DNA from: CAVVVS01 sp963751355 | GTDB lineage: Bacteria > Bacteroidota > Ignavibacteria > Ignavibacteriales > Ignavibacteriaceae | DNA: 47,755 bases | Assembly (NCBI GenBank): GCA_963751355.1 | Contig: CAVVVS010000024.1 | Span: 1 to 47,755 of the forward strand | Direction: 5' to 3' | Part shown: one piece after another, positions 25,988 through 34,657 of the stretch | Layout of the letters: each line of letters begins with the position of its first letter | Numbering within the stretch: position 1 is the first letter of the stretch | Notes under the pieces: generated by a model | The model's input: the letters and a program-made list of their open reading frames with translations, nothing else | The model's database searches: none | What the model was told of the DNA's origin: nothing | Position numbers and translations under genes: made by a program

Positions 25988-27886
25988 ATGAAATTTAGAT
26001 TCATACTGTTTATTATATTTGTTTCTTCTTTATATATTTTTGCTCAATCATCCTCTTGCGACCACTGTCCCCCGCCCGAAATTGTTCTTTACGGTGTACA
26101 GATGAACGTACCTCAGCCTCCTCCGGATGATTCGCTGGGAGAATATACAACACCGGCAAGTCAGAAAGCTTTACTGGATTGGATCGCGCTGGGTGATGCA
26201 ATGGTTCCTATGGCGCAGATAAGCAGCACCGATCCCGAAAATGGGTGTGTTCAATTTATGGACGGAACTATGGCGCAGGAACTTGCCGCTAATTCGGACA
26301 CAACCGTTATTATCCATCAGCAAAATTTTTCAACCGGTGATATTCCTCCCTCAGGGTCTGTTGCCGGTGTAGATTATTTAATCTGGAGCTCAATAGATTA
26401 TTCAGGCGGGACGTATCATTTTAACGTGTACCTTGAAGACGCATACAGCAGAACAAGAATAGCATCGGCAGAGGCAGATTTTTCAGATCCGAACAAATCA
26501 CAAACCGCCGCGCAAAGTGCAATATCACAGATCGAACCGGTCTTCGATAAAATCAGAACCTATCAAAAAAACATTAGAAACCTCGGGGGAAATGACGTTG
26601 CCATCGATGCAAAGGTTTATATCATACCTTCCAAGGGAGATATGAAAGGAGGCGAGACGATACCTGTTGTTTTCCAGGTAAAGGATTGCGACGGCGCTCC
26701 GCTTTCAAGCCGGTGGGTAAAAATAAACGCAACGAACGGACATTTCGATAAAGACAGCGTTCAGACCGACGGCAACGGTCAGTCGACGGCAAACTTTACC
26801 GCTGATAATGTAAAAGACATTGCGAACATTACAGGATATTATGTCCCTTATTTTACCGTTACACACAAAACAAACGGAGCAGACGGCGATACAACCGTAA
26901 ATATTGATTACGTGCCGGTAAGAAACTGGGTGGAAAAAATAAGTGAAAATTATGTCATCACCAGTAATTATAGTGATCACGAAAACGGCTCGGCATCATA
27001 CGGAAATCAAATTATACACTCAAATGCTGAAGTTACCAAGTATGTTGTCGGCGATTTTCAGGACAGCAGTATTACGGTCGATGAGGTTATTGGTGCAAAG
27101 GGTTCCAGTACACGATGGGGAAGCAAGAAAATAGTCAACAATTCCTACGATTTATACGAAAACGATACTTATACGTCATACGCCACTGCGTCGCCGAGCG
27201 AGGATTTTATGTACGGCGTTGGACTTGATGATTATCTGCAGTACGGGAAATATAACGGTATAGGATTTACTTCAGGAATATTATTGAATGAAAAGCAGGA
27301 ATGGAATGTATATGAGGGGGGATCTTCGGTTAATCCCAGTCCGTATTCATTTGACACAACCATTGTATTCGAAGAGAGTCCGGATATCTATCAGATTTTT
27401 ACTGTGGGTCCGAATAATCTTAACGGCGGAAGTAATGCATCGTGGACTAAATCCGGCAGCGGTTTTTTATTCAAAGGCGATTTTGTTTATGATACAACCG
27501 TAACAAATCCGGATAATCCAAATTATAAAGAAAACACACATGAGGAACAGCATGTAGTTGTACATGTAATGCCGTATAAAAGTCTTACCGCCGTTAAGTC
27601 CCCTTTTAAATCGGCGCTGCCTTCTGAATACGGACTTTCTCAGAACTTCCCGAACCCTTTTAATCCGGTTACTACAATAAGATATCAAATTCCGAAAATA
27701 TCGCATGTAAAGCTGACGGTATATGATGTATTGGGCAACCGGGTAGCAGAACTTGTGAACGAGGAAAAATCGTCGGGCGAATATTCGGTAAGCTTTAACG
27801 CATCCTCGCTGGCAAGCGGTGTTTACTTCTACAGGCTGGAGGCGGGTAATTATGTAAATTCAAAAAAATTAATACTATTGAAGTGA
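25988..27886 (+). CDS. T9SS-sorted protein, tandem paralogue C
   Basis: This is the third 632-residue member of the tandem set. Its domain order is the same: signal peptide, SCDHCPPPEIVLYG, a TolB_N-like region with YLIWSSIDYSGG, an Ig-like stretch (DGNGQSTANFTADNV), the domain with KYVVGDFQDSSITVDEVIGAKG, and the T9SS tail (about 543-632, QNFPNPF with F replacing Y). It lacks the GAWGDTTVN Trp of A and B (GADGDTTVN here). It is the last gene of the presumed operon, since a strong hairpin follows at 27920-27955. The function is unknown. Tandem retention of three long copies suggests a surface structure with interchangeable or antigenically varied parts; this is an inference. Confidence 0.85.
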   Translation: MKFRFILFIIFVSSLYIFAQSSSCDHCPPPEIVLYGVQMNVPQPPPDDSLGEYTTPASQKALLDWIALGDAMVPMAQISSTDPENGCVQFMDGTMAQELAANSDTTVIIHQQNFSTGDIPPSGSVAGVDYLIWSSIDYSGGTYHFNVYLEDAYSRTRIASAEADFSDPNKSQTAAQSAISQIEPVFDKIRTYQKNIRNLGGNDVAIDAKVYIIPSKGDMKGGETIPVVFQVKDCDGAPLSSRWVKINATNGHFDKDSVQTDGNGQSTANFTADNVKDIANITGYYVPYFTVTHKTNGADGDTTVNIDYVPVRNWVEKISENYVITSNYSDHENGSASYGNQIIHSNAEVTKYVVGDFQDSSITVDEVIGAKGSSTRWGSKKIVNNSYDLYENDTYTSYATASPSEDFMYGVGLDDYLQYGKYNGIGFTSGILLNEKQEWNVYEGGSSVNPSPYSFDTTIVFEESPDIYQIFTVGPNNLNGGSNASWTKSGSGFLFKGDFVYDTTVTNPDNPNYKENTHEEQHVVVHVMPYKSLTAVKSPFKSALPSEYGLSQNFPNPFNPVTTIRYQIPKISHVKLTVYDVLGNRVAELVNEEKSSGEYSVSFNASSLASGVYFYRLEAGNYVNSKKLILLK

Positions 27887-27919
27887 TACTTATAATTAAA
27901 CAGACGCAGCCCTCAACCT

Positions 27920-27955
27920 TTATTTTTCTTCGGCCGAAAGACCGGAGAAAAATAA
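27920..27955. terminator. Strong terminator hairpin after the tandem cargo operon
   Basis: TTATTTTTCTTCGG (27920-27933) pairs with CCGGAGAAAAATAA (27942-27955) at 13 of 14 positions around an 8-nt loop. The A/T-rich base of the stem gives U-rich runs on either strand, so it could work in both directions. It begins 34 bp after the stop codon of paralogue C. Confidence 0.75.
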
Positions 27956-27979
27956 GTGGATACAGCTTGCGCACCGGAA

Positions 27980-27999
27980 AACTGATCATTTGATCAGTT
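27980..27999. promoter_or_regulatory. Palindromic operator candidate, site 3
   Basis: AACTGATCA-TT-TGATCAGTT, with perfect 9-bp arms and a 2-bp centre; it is the best-formed of the five sites. It lies just past the operon terminator and 160 bp upstream of the OmpA-family gene start (28160). Confidence 0.7.
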
Positions 28000-28159
28000 G
28001 TTTTAGCAAGCACCATCGTCTATCTTCAGAATGACGGATACATCTTTTCTTCTTTTTAAATAAACTTAATAAAACTTTGGCGTTGTTCTGGGGTTCGATA
28101 TTTATCTGAAATAGTTGACGAATAAAAATCGGATTAATAAATATTTTACGGAGATAAAA

Positions 28160-29362
28160 ATGAAAAGGATAGTAATATTAACATCGGCTGTTTTCCTTTT
28201 TAGTGTTATACCGGCCAGCGCACAATTCGATGACCTGATGAATCACGTTAAAGATAAAGCCACGAAAAAAGTAGAACAGGGAATCGACAATGCCGGCAAA
28301 AAGAAAGACAACAACAATAATTCAAATAACTCAAATAACAATGCCGCTAATAACAATTCAAAAAATGCTGCGGGTGTTAACCCTAGCCAACAGTCAAGTA
28401 TAAGCGCTTACCAGAATTACGATTTTGTGCCCGGCGATAAAATTATATTTGACGACGATTTTTCCGAAGACCAGAACGGGGAATTTCCCTCTCACTGGAA
28501 TCTGGATGCAGGGCAGGCTGTTGTAAATGAAGTAGCAGGCAAGGCAGCTTTCAGTCTCACAGAAGGAAACTATTGCCGGGTTTATCCACTTATGAAAACC
28601 AAATCATATTTAACCGATCCTTTTACAATAGAGTTCGATTATTATCCCAACGGTGCCGCATATGGTCCCATCCTTTTTCTTAAATATAAAGATGCAAACG
28701 GAAACGATGCAGAAGGTAATATTAGTTTTGATGAGAATGGTACAGTGGGAACAGGTTATTTTCCCAAAAGCTTTAGTGCCAATTATCCTAATGAAGATAA
28801 CAACACCTATTTTAACAAATGGCATCATTGTGCTGTTATATATAAAAGCAACCAGTTGAAATGTTATGTTGACCAATACCGTATTTTAGTTCAACCGAAT
28901 CTTGGCGTCGTTCCAATATCATTTGGATTCGGAGGAATCGGCGATATGACAAATCCTATTTTAATCGCTAATGTTCGGGCGGCAGAAGGCGGTAGTATGA
29001 ATATGATCGGCAAAAAATTTACTGCTTCCAAAATAATAACACATGGTATTACATTCGATATTGATAAAGCTGATATAAAACCCCAAAGTATGGGCACATT
29101 AAATATGGTTGTTAGAATTATGAAGAATAATCCGGGGCTTAAATTTGAAATTGATGGACATACTGATAACACCGGCAACGCTGCTCACAATATGACTCTT
29201 TCTCAGCAAAGAGCTGATGCCGTTAAAGCTGAACTTGTAAGCCTCGGAATTGATGGATCAAGATTAACCACAAAAGGATTCGGCGATTCAAAACCAATTG
29301 ACTCAAACGACACCCCCGAAGGTAAAGCTAATAACAGAAGAGTTGAGTTTGTGAAAATATAG
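28160..29362 (+). CDS. OmpA-family protein with lectin-like domain
   Basis: This is a 400-residue outer-membrane/periplasmic protein. I chose the ATG at 28160 over an upstream TTG (28115) because ACGGAG lies six bases before it and a clean signal peptide follows (KRIVILTSAVFLFSVIPASAQ). An amphipathic, Lys-rich stretch leads into an Asn/Ser-rich linker (roughly residues 43-75). A concanavalin/LamG-like beta-sandwich follows (about 90-285, FDDDFSEDQNGEFPSHW, FTIEFDYYP). The C-terminal OmpA domain (about 295-400) has IDGHTDNTGN and NNRRVEFV, the peptidoglycan-binding signature. It probably links the outer membrane to the cell wall and presents a ligand-binding module. The perfect palindrome upstream suggests control by the nearby NarL-type regulators. 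Confidence 0.88.
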   Translation: MKRIVILTSAVFLFSVIPASAQFDDLMNHVKDKATKKVEQGIDNAGKKKDNNNNSNNSNNNAANNNSKNAAGVNPSQQSSISAYQNYDFVPGDKIIFDDDFSEDQNGEFPSHWNLDAGQAVVNEVAGKAAFSLTEGNYCRVYPLMKTKSYLTDPFTIEFDYYPNGAAYGPILFLKYKDANGNDAEGNISFDENGTVGTGYFPKSFSANYPNEDNNTYFNKWHHCAVIYKSNQLKCYVDQYRILVQPNLGVVPISFGFGGIGDMTNPILIANVRAAEGGSMNMIGKKFTASKIITHGITFDIDKADIKPQSMGTLNMVVRIMKNNPGLKFEIDGHTDNTGNAAHNMTLSQQRADAVKAELVSLGIDGSRLTTKGFGDSKPIDSNDTPEGKANNRRVEFVKI

Positions 29363-29597
29363 TATATATAAATTGGCAGATTTTAAAATTTATTTTGAAG
29401 ATTAATGCCAAATTTTTGAAAATTACGTTTATTATTATGATAAAAAGGACATTTAAAAATGTTGTTAATTAAAATGTTTTTTAGCATATTCTACAAAGAT
29501 CTTTTTATTTCATGTATGGATCAATCTTCTCTTCATTATTCAATTAATTGCATTTATCACTCACGCTCATTAACAAAAATAATAGGAGGCAAATCGC

Positions 29598-30590
29598 ATG
29601 AGGCAATTTGATTATTTAAAAGCATTCATATTCGTCGCAATACTATCTATTACCTCTGCAGGATGTGGTGGCTGTTTTGGATTAAATCCAATGGGTATCA
29701 ACTTATTTTCAGTAAAAGTTCAGGTCCTTGGGCAATCAAATGCACCGCTCGTTGGTGCGGCAGTCAGCGGCAGTAATGGTGAGACTGTTACTGTTGATAC
29801 CACAGGCATAGCTACTCTTCATTTTTCTGATGTTGGACCTTATTACATTTCTGTGAGATATCAGAATAATATTGTGGCATCATACAACATTTCCATGCCT
29901 TCTGAAAACGGGAAAACGCTTACTGCAAATTATGTTGCTTCAGCAGCTCCAACAACAGGAACAGAAAGCCAGGCAATGGGTGGAACGAATTACTTTTCAA
30001 TGATGGGTGCAAGATTTTATCCTATATTATTCCAATACGTATTTAATGCTTACGGTTACAGTGTAGACCTCTCAAAATATAACGAGGGTCAGTACACCGA
30101 TTGGCAGATAAGTACAAATGGTGAAGAAAAATTCGACACACGAAAAGCTTATCTGAAAAAATTAGATAACGGCCAGCAATGGTGGCAGGTTGATTTTCAT
30201 TCAAAGGATGATTCTATGTTAATGGAAGTCTTATTCAGCGATAAAATGGAATCTGTCCGCAGAATGAGGGCAAAATTCGGCAATGATAAACCGAAGGAAG
30301 TACCCGTGACAGAAGGCTGGTACAACTCACCAATGCAATTAACACCGGAATCGATTGAAGGCTCTGTGGTTAAAAAAGGTGTTAACGTAACTGTTCCAGC
30401 GGGTACGTTTACCTGTGATCAACTTGAATTCGGAGTTGCACAAGGTTTCACTTTGCGATTGTGGAGATCAGCCAATGTACCGGGCGGTGTAGTTAAATAT
30501 GAAATGGCCGGAGATAATGGAAATGATATGTACACAAGTGAATTAAAATCTTACGGTTCCGGAGCCACTACTGAGCTTGGTTCGTATTAA
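29598..30590 (+). CDS. Lipoprotein of unknown function
   Basis: This is a 330-residue protein with a very strong ribosome site (AGGAGG). Its signal peptide ends in a textbook lipobox (TSAGC) followed by further Cys and Gly residues, so it is likely anchored in the outer membrane. Residues about 35-110 resemble a carboxypeptidase-regulatory/Ig-like beta-sandwich (VKVQVLGQSNAPLVGAAVSG, DTTGIATLHFSDVG). The rest (about 130-330) has a beta-rich pattern with WWQVDFHSKDDSMLMEVLFS and VTVPAGTFTCDQLEF, similar in style to periplasmic DUF domains. No confident family or partner is recognised. The 235-bp gap before it holds only a weak TTGGCA/TGCCAA inverted pair. A hairpin follows the gene. Confidence 0.75.
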   Translation: MRQFDYLKAFIFVAILSITSAGCGGCFGLNPMGINLFSVKVQVLGQSNAPLVGAAVSGSNGETVTVDTTGIATLHFSDVGPYYISVRYQNNIVASYNISMPSENGKTLTANYVASAAPTTGTESQAMGGTNYFSMMGARFYPILFQYVFNAYGYSVDLSKYNEGQYTDWQISTNGEEKFDTRKAYLKKLDNGQQWWQVDFHSKDDSMLMEVLFSDKMESVRRMRAKFGNDKPKEVPVTEGWYNSPMQLTPESIEGSVVKKGVNVTVPAGTFTCDQLEFGVAQGFTLRLWRSANVPGGVVKYEMAGDNGNDMYTSELKSYGSGATTELGSY

Positions 30591-30635
30591 TTTTAATTTC
30601 AAAAATGAAACAGAAGCAAACTTGTAAATTATGTT

Positions 30636-30672
30636 CAAATGGCATTCAAAAATAATTATTGGATGCCATTTG
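30636..30672. terminator. Terminator-like hairpin between convergent genes
   Basis: CAAATGGCATTC (30636-30647) pairs with GGATGCCATTTG (30661-30672) at 11 of 12 positions around a 13-nt loop. It lies between the lipoprotein gene and the convergent acetyltransferase gene. It shares ATGGC stem bases and the following TGATTAAATAAAAT with the hairpin at 15072-15098. Confidence 0.6.
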
Positions 30673-30744
30673 ATTAAATAAAATATTTATTCTTCTTAAT
30701 TTGGATAAGCTTTTTCCCAGCTTTCAGCTGCTAGGAGAATGATT

Positions 30745-31347
30745 CTACTTTGAAATAAAATATCTCATAATCGGTCTTGTTTCCGATCTTCTTAAAACTT
30801 CCCTAAATCCTGCAGATTCAAATGATGACATAATCCCATGATATGCAAAAGCATCCGGATATTTCTCTTCTTTACTTAAGTCCAAAGGATAACCTTCAAC
30901 AATTTTTGCTTTTTTCTTTCGAGCATAGTTCACAGCCGCTTTAATCAATTCTGCCGAAACTCCCTTCCTTCTGAACTCTTTTTGAATAAAAAAACATACT
31001 ATTGACCAGACAGGTTCATCATCTACCGGTTTTAATATTCGGGATTTTTCAAGTCTTTTAAAAGATGATCTCGGCTCCACAGCACACCAGCCAACCGGTT
31101 CGTTTTTATGATAAGCTACTATTCCGGGAACTTCGTTTGAATTGACTCTTTTATATAATGCCTGCTTATTCTTTTCGCCTTTTTGATTTTCAAATTGAGC
31201 TTTTGAAAGTTTCCACCACATACACCAGCATCCGCCGCATGCACCTCTTTTTCCGAATAACTTCATAATATCATTCCAGCAATCGGGAGTTAATAATTTA
31301 TATTTGATAGAACTTGCCGGATTTATTGCTTCTGATTTTTTTACCAT
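30745..31347 (-). CDS. GNAT-family N-acetyltransferase
   Basis: This is a 200-residue cytoplasmic protein. The acetyl-CoA-binding motif A is visible as IVCFFIQKEFRRKGVSAELIKAAVNYA (Q/RxxGxx pattern, about residues 109-135). Motif B-like sequence follows near the C-terminus (FESAGFREV). An unusual Cys/Trp cluster (RGACGGCWCMWWKLS, about 34-48) is seen in a subset of GNAT proteins with CxCxxW near the start. The acceptor substrate is unknown. The gene is alone, convergent with the lipoprotein gene and divergent from the module 2 kinase. The 233-bp gap upstream contains an imperfect inverted repeat (31442-31483). Confidence 0.85.
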   Translation of the reverse strand: MVKKSEAINPASSIKYKLLTPDCWNDIMKLFGKRGACGGCWCMWWKLSKAQFENQKGEKNKQALYKRVNSNEVPGIVAYHKNEPVGWCAVEPRSSFKRLEKSRILKPVDDEPVWSIVCFFIQKEFRRKGVSAELIKAAVNYARKKKAKIVEGYPLDLSKEEKYPDAFAYHGIMSSFESAGFREVLRRSETRPIMRYFISK

Positions 31348-31580
31348 AGTATTTATATTAAAAATTCTGTCAAGCTTATATAATTTGTCTATTTTTTTGA
31401 AGATGATTTATATTATAGCATTTCCCTATACAAAAAGAAATATCACGATGATTATACAAAGTAAATATTAATTCATTCGTGATTTTTCAATGTCTATTTC
31501 CGTTAAGCTATTTTAATTTACTTAATTTGTTTTTAATATCTTTTTCTATAAATTTTTAGATAAAAAAAAGGCTTAGCGGA

Positions 31581-34580
31581 TTGGATTCAATAATTAAAGC
31601 GGTACTTTTATTATTTCTTATCTTTATTATAAATGTTGGACTGAAGGGGCAAATTCTTCCAATGCACCATTATTCTATGGAAGATGGATTGGTAGCGGAT
31701 GATATAAATGCATTTTGTCAGGATTCATCCGGATACATATGGATAGCTACTTCCGAAGGTTTAAGCGTATTTAACAGCAAGGGGTTTAACAATTATACAG
31801 TTGAAGATGGATTACCCACGAATAATATAAGTGTTGTTACAACCGACTTATCAAACGGAAATAATATTTGGATTGGAACGGTAGGCAAAGGGGTTGTTGA
31901 ATATGTTGATGGAAAATTTATTCGTTTTGCAGATAGTCATAATAAAAAAAATAATATTATAAACTGTCTATTGATGGATAAGAGTAAGAATTTATGGTGC
32001 GGAACGGAAAATTCAATTTTCTTGATTAAGAATGATAAAGTGACACTGCTTCCTAATCCTTTGCATATAGGTGAAGTAAATTCTTTATCGGAAGATGATG
32101 AAGGCAACATCTTAATCGGTTCCTCTGATGGTTTCTTTAAATATAATCCATTCAAAAAAAAATTCGTTAAAATTAATACTTCTTTATCATCAAATTCTAA
32201 AATTGTTTCGGTAAATTATACAAAAAATGGTTCTACACTTTTACTTACTTCTAAAGGGAAGTTATTAGAGATAAATAGTGAAAATGAAAAAAGTATATCA
32301 TTAAGTTCAATCGGGGAATTCAAAAGAATTTTTACTTCCACTTTAAATAATTATTACTGGATAGCATCAGATCACGGTTTATTTAAAATAAATTTAAAAA
32401 AATTCCAAAAAATTGGTTACTATACTCAAAAGAACGGATTGCCGGGGAATAATATTAACTGTGTTTTCAATGATCGTGAAGGAGTGCTCTGGGTAGGGAC
32501 TAACGGAAGAGGTATATCGAAATTGGTACATTCAAATATTTTGAAATTCAATATTCCCGAAGCAAAAATAAATGTTTATAACATATCTACCGTAATAGAT
32601 AAGAATAACCATGTTTGGGCAGCTACCTCCGATAGACTTCTAGAATTATGGAAGGACGATAACTTAAAATGGCATATTTATAATCATACTGAAATCGGCG
32701 CAAAGGTGAATCACTTTATAGCAAAATTGTTTTTGTCCGGTGGTTCAAATTTAATTGTTACTTACAGCGAAGGGAACATTAAAGAGTTTAGTATCGTTAA
32801 TCATAAGCCACAATCAAAATATCCTTCCAAACTTATTTTAAACTCATCTATAGATTTATCCAAGAAGTATAAATTTTACGGATTATTCATTACTCTAAAA
32901 GATAATGCGAACCGATTATGGGTAAGCGCACTAGACCTCGGAGTGATTGTTTTAAATAATTCTAAACCAAGACAAGTTATAAAAATTTATACTGAGAAAG
33001 ATGGTCTCCCGGATAATTCCATTAGGTGTATTTACCAGGATAAACATGGAAATTATTGGTTCGGAGGTTACAGCAAGGGATTGACCTACTTTTCAAAGGA
33101 TAAAGTGTTAAAAGATCTCGGTCTTAATTACAGCAGCTCAAATGTAAAAATTACTAAGTATTCAAATAAGCAGGGATTACCGGATAATTCCATTAGAGCT
33201 ATTACCGAAGATAACAGGGGCAGTATTTATATCGGCACGCGATATGGAGGTCTTGCTATTTTGAAAAAAGGTAAATTCAAAATATTTTCAAAGACAAATG
33301 GACTGTTCAGCAACGGTATATGGGATATTTCGTTCACATCCGAGTTCGGAATCTGGCTGGCTACTCAAGCGGGAATTCAAAAACTTAACGCAAACGGTAC
33401 AATCAGCTATGATATTATAAACGAAATACCTAGGATCCCTTTTTATTCTATTTCTGTATTAGCAGGTAAATTTATCTTTGCAAATCCTACCGAACTATTT
33501 ATTTACGAAGCAGGTGAATCTCACTTAAAAAAAATCAGACCTTCGGTTTTTATCAATAGAATTCTTGTCAATGGCCAAAAAATTTCAATGAAGAAGAAAC
33601 TAGAATTTACAAATATCCAAAACAACATAACTTTTGATTTTATAGATATTAGTAATATAGAAGGACACAATAGGGCTTATGAATATCGTTTGTTAAGCGA
33701 GGATAAAAAATGGAATAAAATTATTAACCGTAGTTCGATAACATATGCATCTTTGAATCCGGGAACTTATACTTTTCAGGTTATTGCAATTAGTCCGGAC
33801 GGATTAAAAAGTATTAAACCGGCGGAAATTAAGTTTACTATTGATGCGCCCTTTTATGAAAAATGGTGGTTTGATTTAATTGTAATTTTAATAATTGTCT
33901 CTATTATTACTGCCGCTGTAAGAATGAGGGTTAAACGACTCCTTGAAATTGAGAGAGTTAGATCAAAAATTGCGGAAGAACTGCACGATGATATAGGTTC
34001 AGGCTTAACCAAAATAGCTATCTTATCGGAACATGCATTGTTTGAAAAATCCGGCGGTGAAAGGAAGTCCGGCAACGGCAAATCCCACTCTCATCAAAAT
34101 AAATCCATCGTGAAAGTTGGAACTATTGCAAGAAACCTGGTTGATCAGATGGTTGATGTAATTTGGTCGATTGATCCTCAATACGATAAACTTGAGGATT
34201 TTATAATTCATTTTAAAAATTATGCATATGAAGTCTGCGAAGCGAAAAACATAGAATTAATTATCGAAACAAAAAACATAAAAAATGTAAAATTAGATCC
34301 ACAGATCAAGAGGAAACTGCATTTAATTTCAACCGAAGCGTTAAACAATTCATTGAAACATTCGGGTTGTTCTAAAATTTACTACCAGCTAAGCGTTAAA
34401 GATAAAATAATAAAATTAGAAATCGGCGATGACGGAAAAGGTATTCCGCAGGAGAAGTTTGGAAGTGGAAACGGTTTAATAAATATGCAGAAATATATTC
34501 AAGAATTAAAAGGTTTGATTGACTTCGATTCAGACAAACATAACGGGACCATAATTAAAATTGAAATTCCGATTCATTAA
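31581..34580 (+). CDS. Propeller sensor histidine kinase of module 2 (HisKA_3/NarX-like core)
   Basis: This 999-residue sensor is clearly paralogous to the module 1 kinase, with the same domain order and almost the same length. TTG is the likely start: AAGG lies nine bases before it and it yields a full signal peptide (ending LKGQ). Reg_prop repeats fill about 28-665 and a Y_Y_Y domain about 670-752. The membrane helix is at about 762-783. The phospho-acceptor is H802 (EELHDDIGSGL), and the ATPase residues include N923 (ALNNSLKHS) and D951 (DDGKGI). Blocks such as FKNYAYEVCEAKNI are identical to kinase 1, while the propeller loops differ. The duplicated sensors may therefore read different but related ligands. 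It pairs with the regulator at 34658. Confidence 0.93.
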   Translation: MDSIIKAVLLLFLIFIINVGLKGQILPMHHYSMEDGLVADDINAFCQDSSGYIWIATSEGLSVFNSKGFNNYTVEDGLPTNNISVVTTDLSNGNNIWIGTVGKGVVEYVDGKFIRFADSHNKKNNIINCLLMDKSKNLWCGTENSIFLIKNDKVTLLPNPLHIGEVNSLSEDDEGNILIGSSDGFFKYNPFKKKFVKINTSLSSNSKIVSVNYTKNGSTLLLTSKGKLLEINSENEKSISLSSIGEFKRIFTSTLNNYYWIASDHGLFKINLKKFQKIGYYTQKNGLPGNNINCVFNDREGVLWVGTNGRGISKLVHSNILKFNIPEAKINVYNISTVIDKNNHVWAATSDRLLELWKDDNLKWHIYNHTEIGAKVNHFIAKLFLSGGSNLIVTYSEGNIKEFSIVNHKPQSKYPSKLILNSSIDLSKKYKFYGLFITLKDNANRLWVSALDLGVIVLNNSKPRQVIKIYTEKDGLPDNSIRCIYQDKHGNYWFGGYSKGLTYFSKDKVLKDLGLNYSSSNVKITKYSNKQGLPDNSIRAITEDNRGSIYIGTRYGGLAILKKGKFKIFSKTNGLFSNGIWDISFTSEFGIWLATQAGIQKLNANGTISYDIINEIPRIPFYSISVLAGKFIFANPTELFIYEAGESHLKKIRPSVFINRILVNGQKISMKKKLEFTNIQNNITFDFIDISNIEGHNRAYEYRLLSEDKKWNKIINRSSITYASLNPGTYTFQVIAISPDGLKSIKPAEIKFTIDAPFYEKWWFDLIVILIIVSIITAAVRMRVKRLLEIERVRSKIAEELHDDIGSGLTKIAILSEHALFEKSGGERKSGNGKSHSHQNKSIVKVGTIARNLVDQMVDVIWSIDPQYDKLEDFIIHFKNYAYEVCEAKNIELIIETKNIKNVKLDPQIKRKLHLISTEALNNSLKHSGCSKIYYQLSVKDKIIKLEIGDDGKGIPQEKFGSGNGLINMQKYIQELKGLIDFDSDKHNGTIIKIEIPIH

Positions 34581-34587
34581 ATAACAA

Positions 34588-34607
34588 AACTATTCATTTG
34601 AACAGTT
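34588..34607. promoter_or_regulatory. Palindromic operator candidate, site 4
   Basis: AACTATTCA-TT-TGAACAGTT, with arms matching at 8 of 9 positions. It starts 8 bp after the module 2 kinase stop and ends 50 bp before the regulator start, a placement equivalent to site 1 in module 1. Confidence 0.6.
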
Positions 34608-34657
34608 GAAAAATACAAAATATGATCATTAAATTACCTCCTCAAAATAGAGGGAAA

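Noticed and set aside
28115..28159. TTG at 28115 as the start of the OmpA-family gene
   Set aside because: It would put 15 polar residues before the signal peptide, and the ATG at 28160 has its own good ribosome site.
28310..28380. AAC/AAT-rich tract as a DNA microsatellite
   Set aside because: The unit is irregular and encodes an Asn/Ser linker common between domains of exported proteins.
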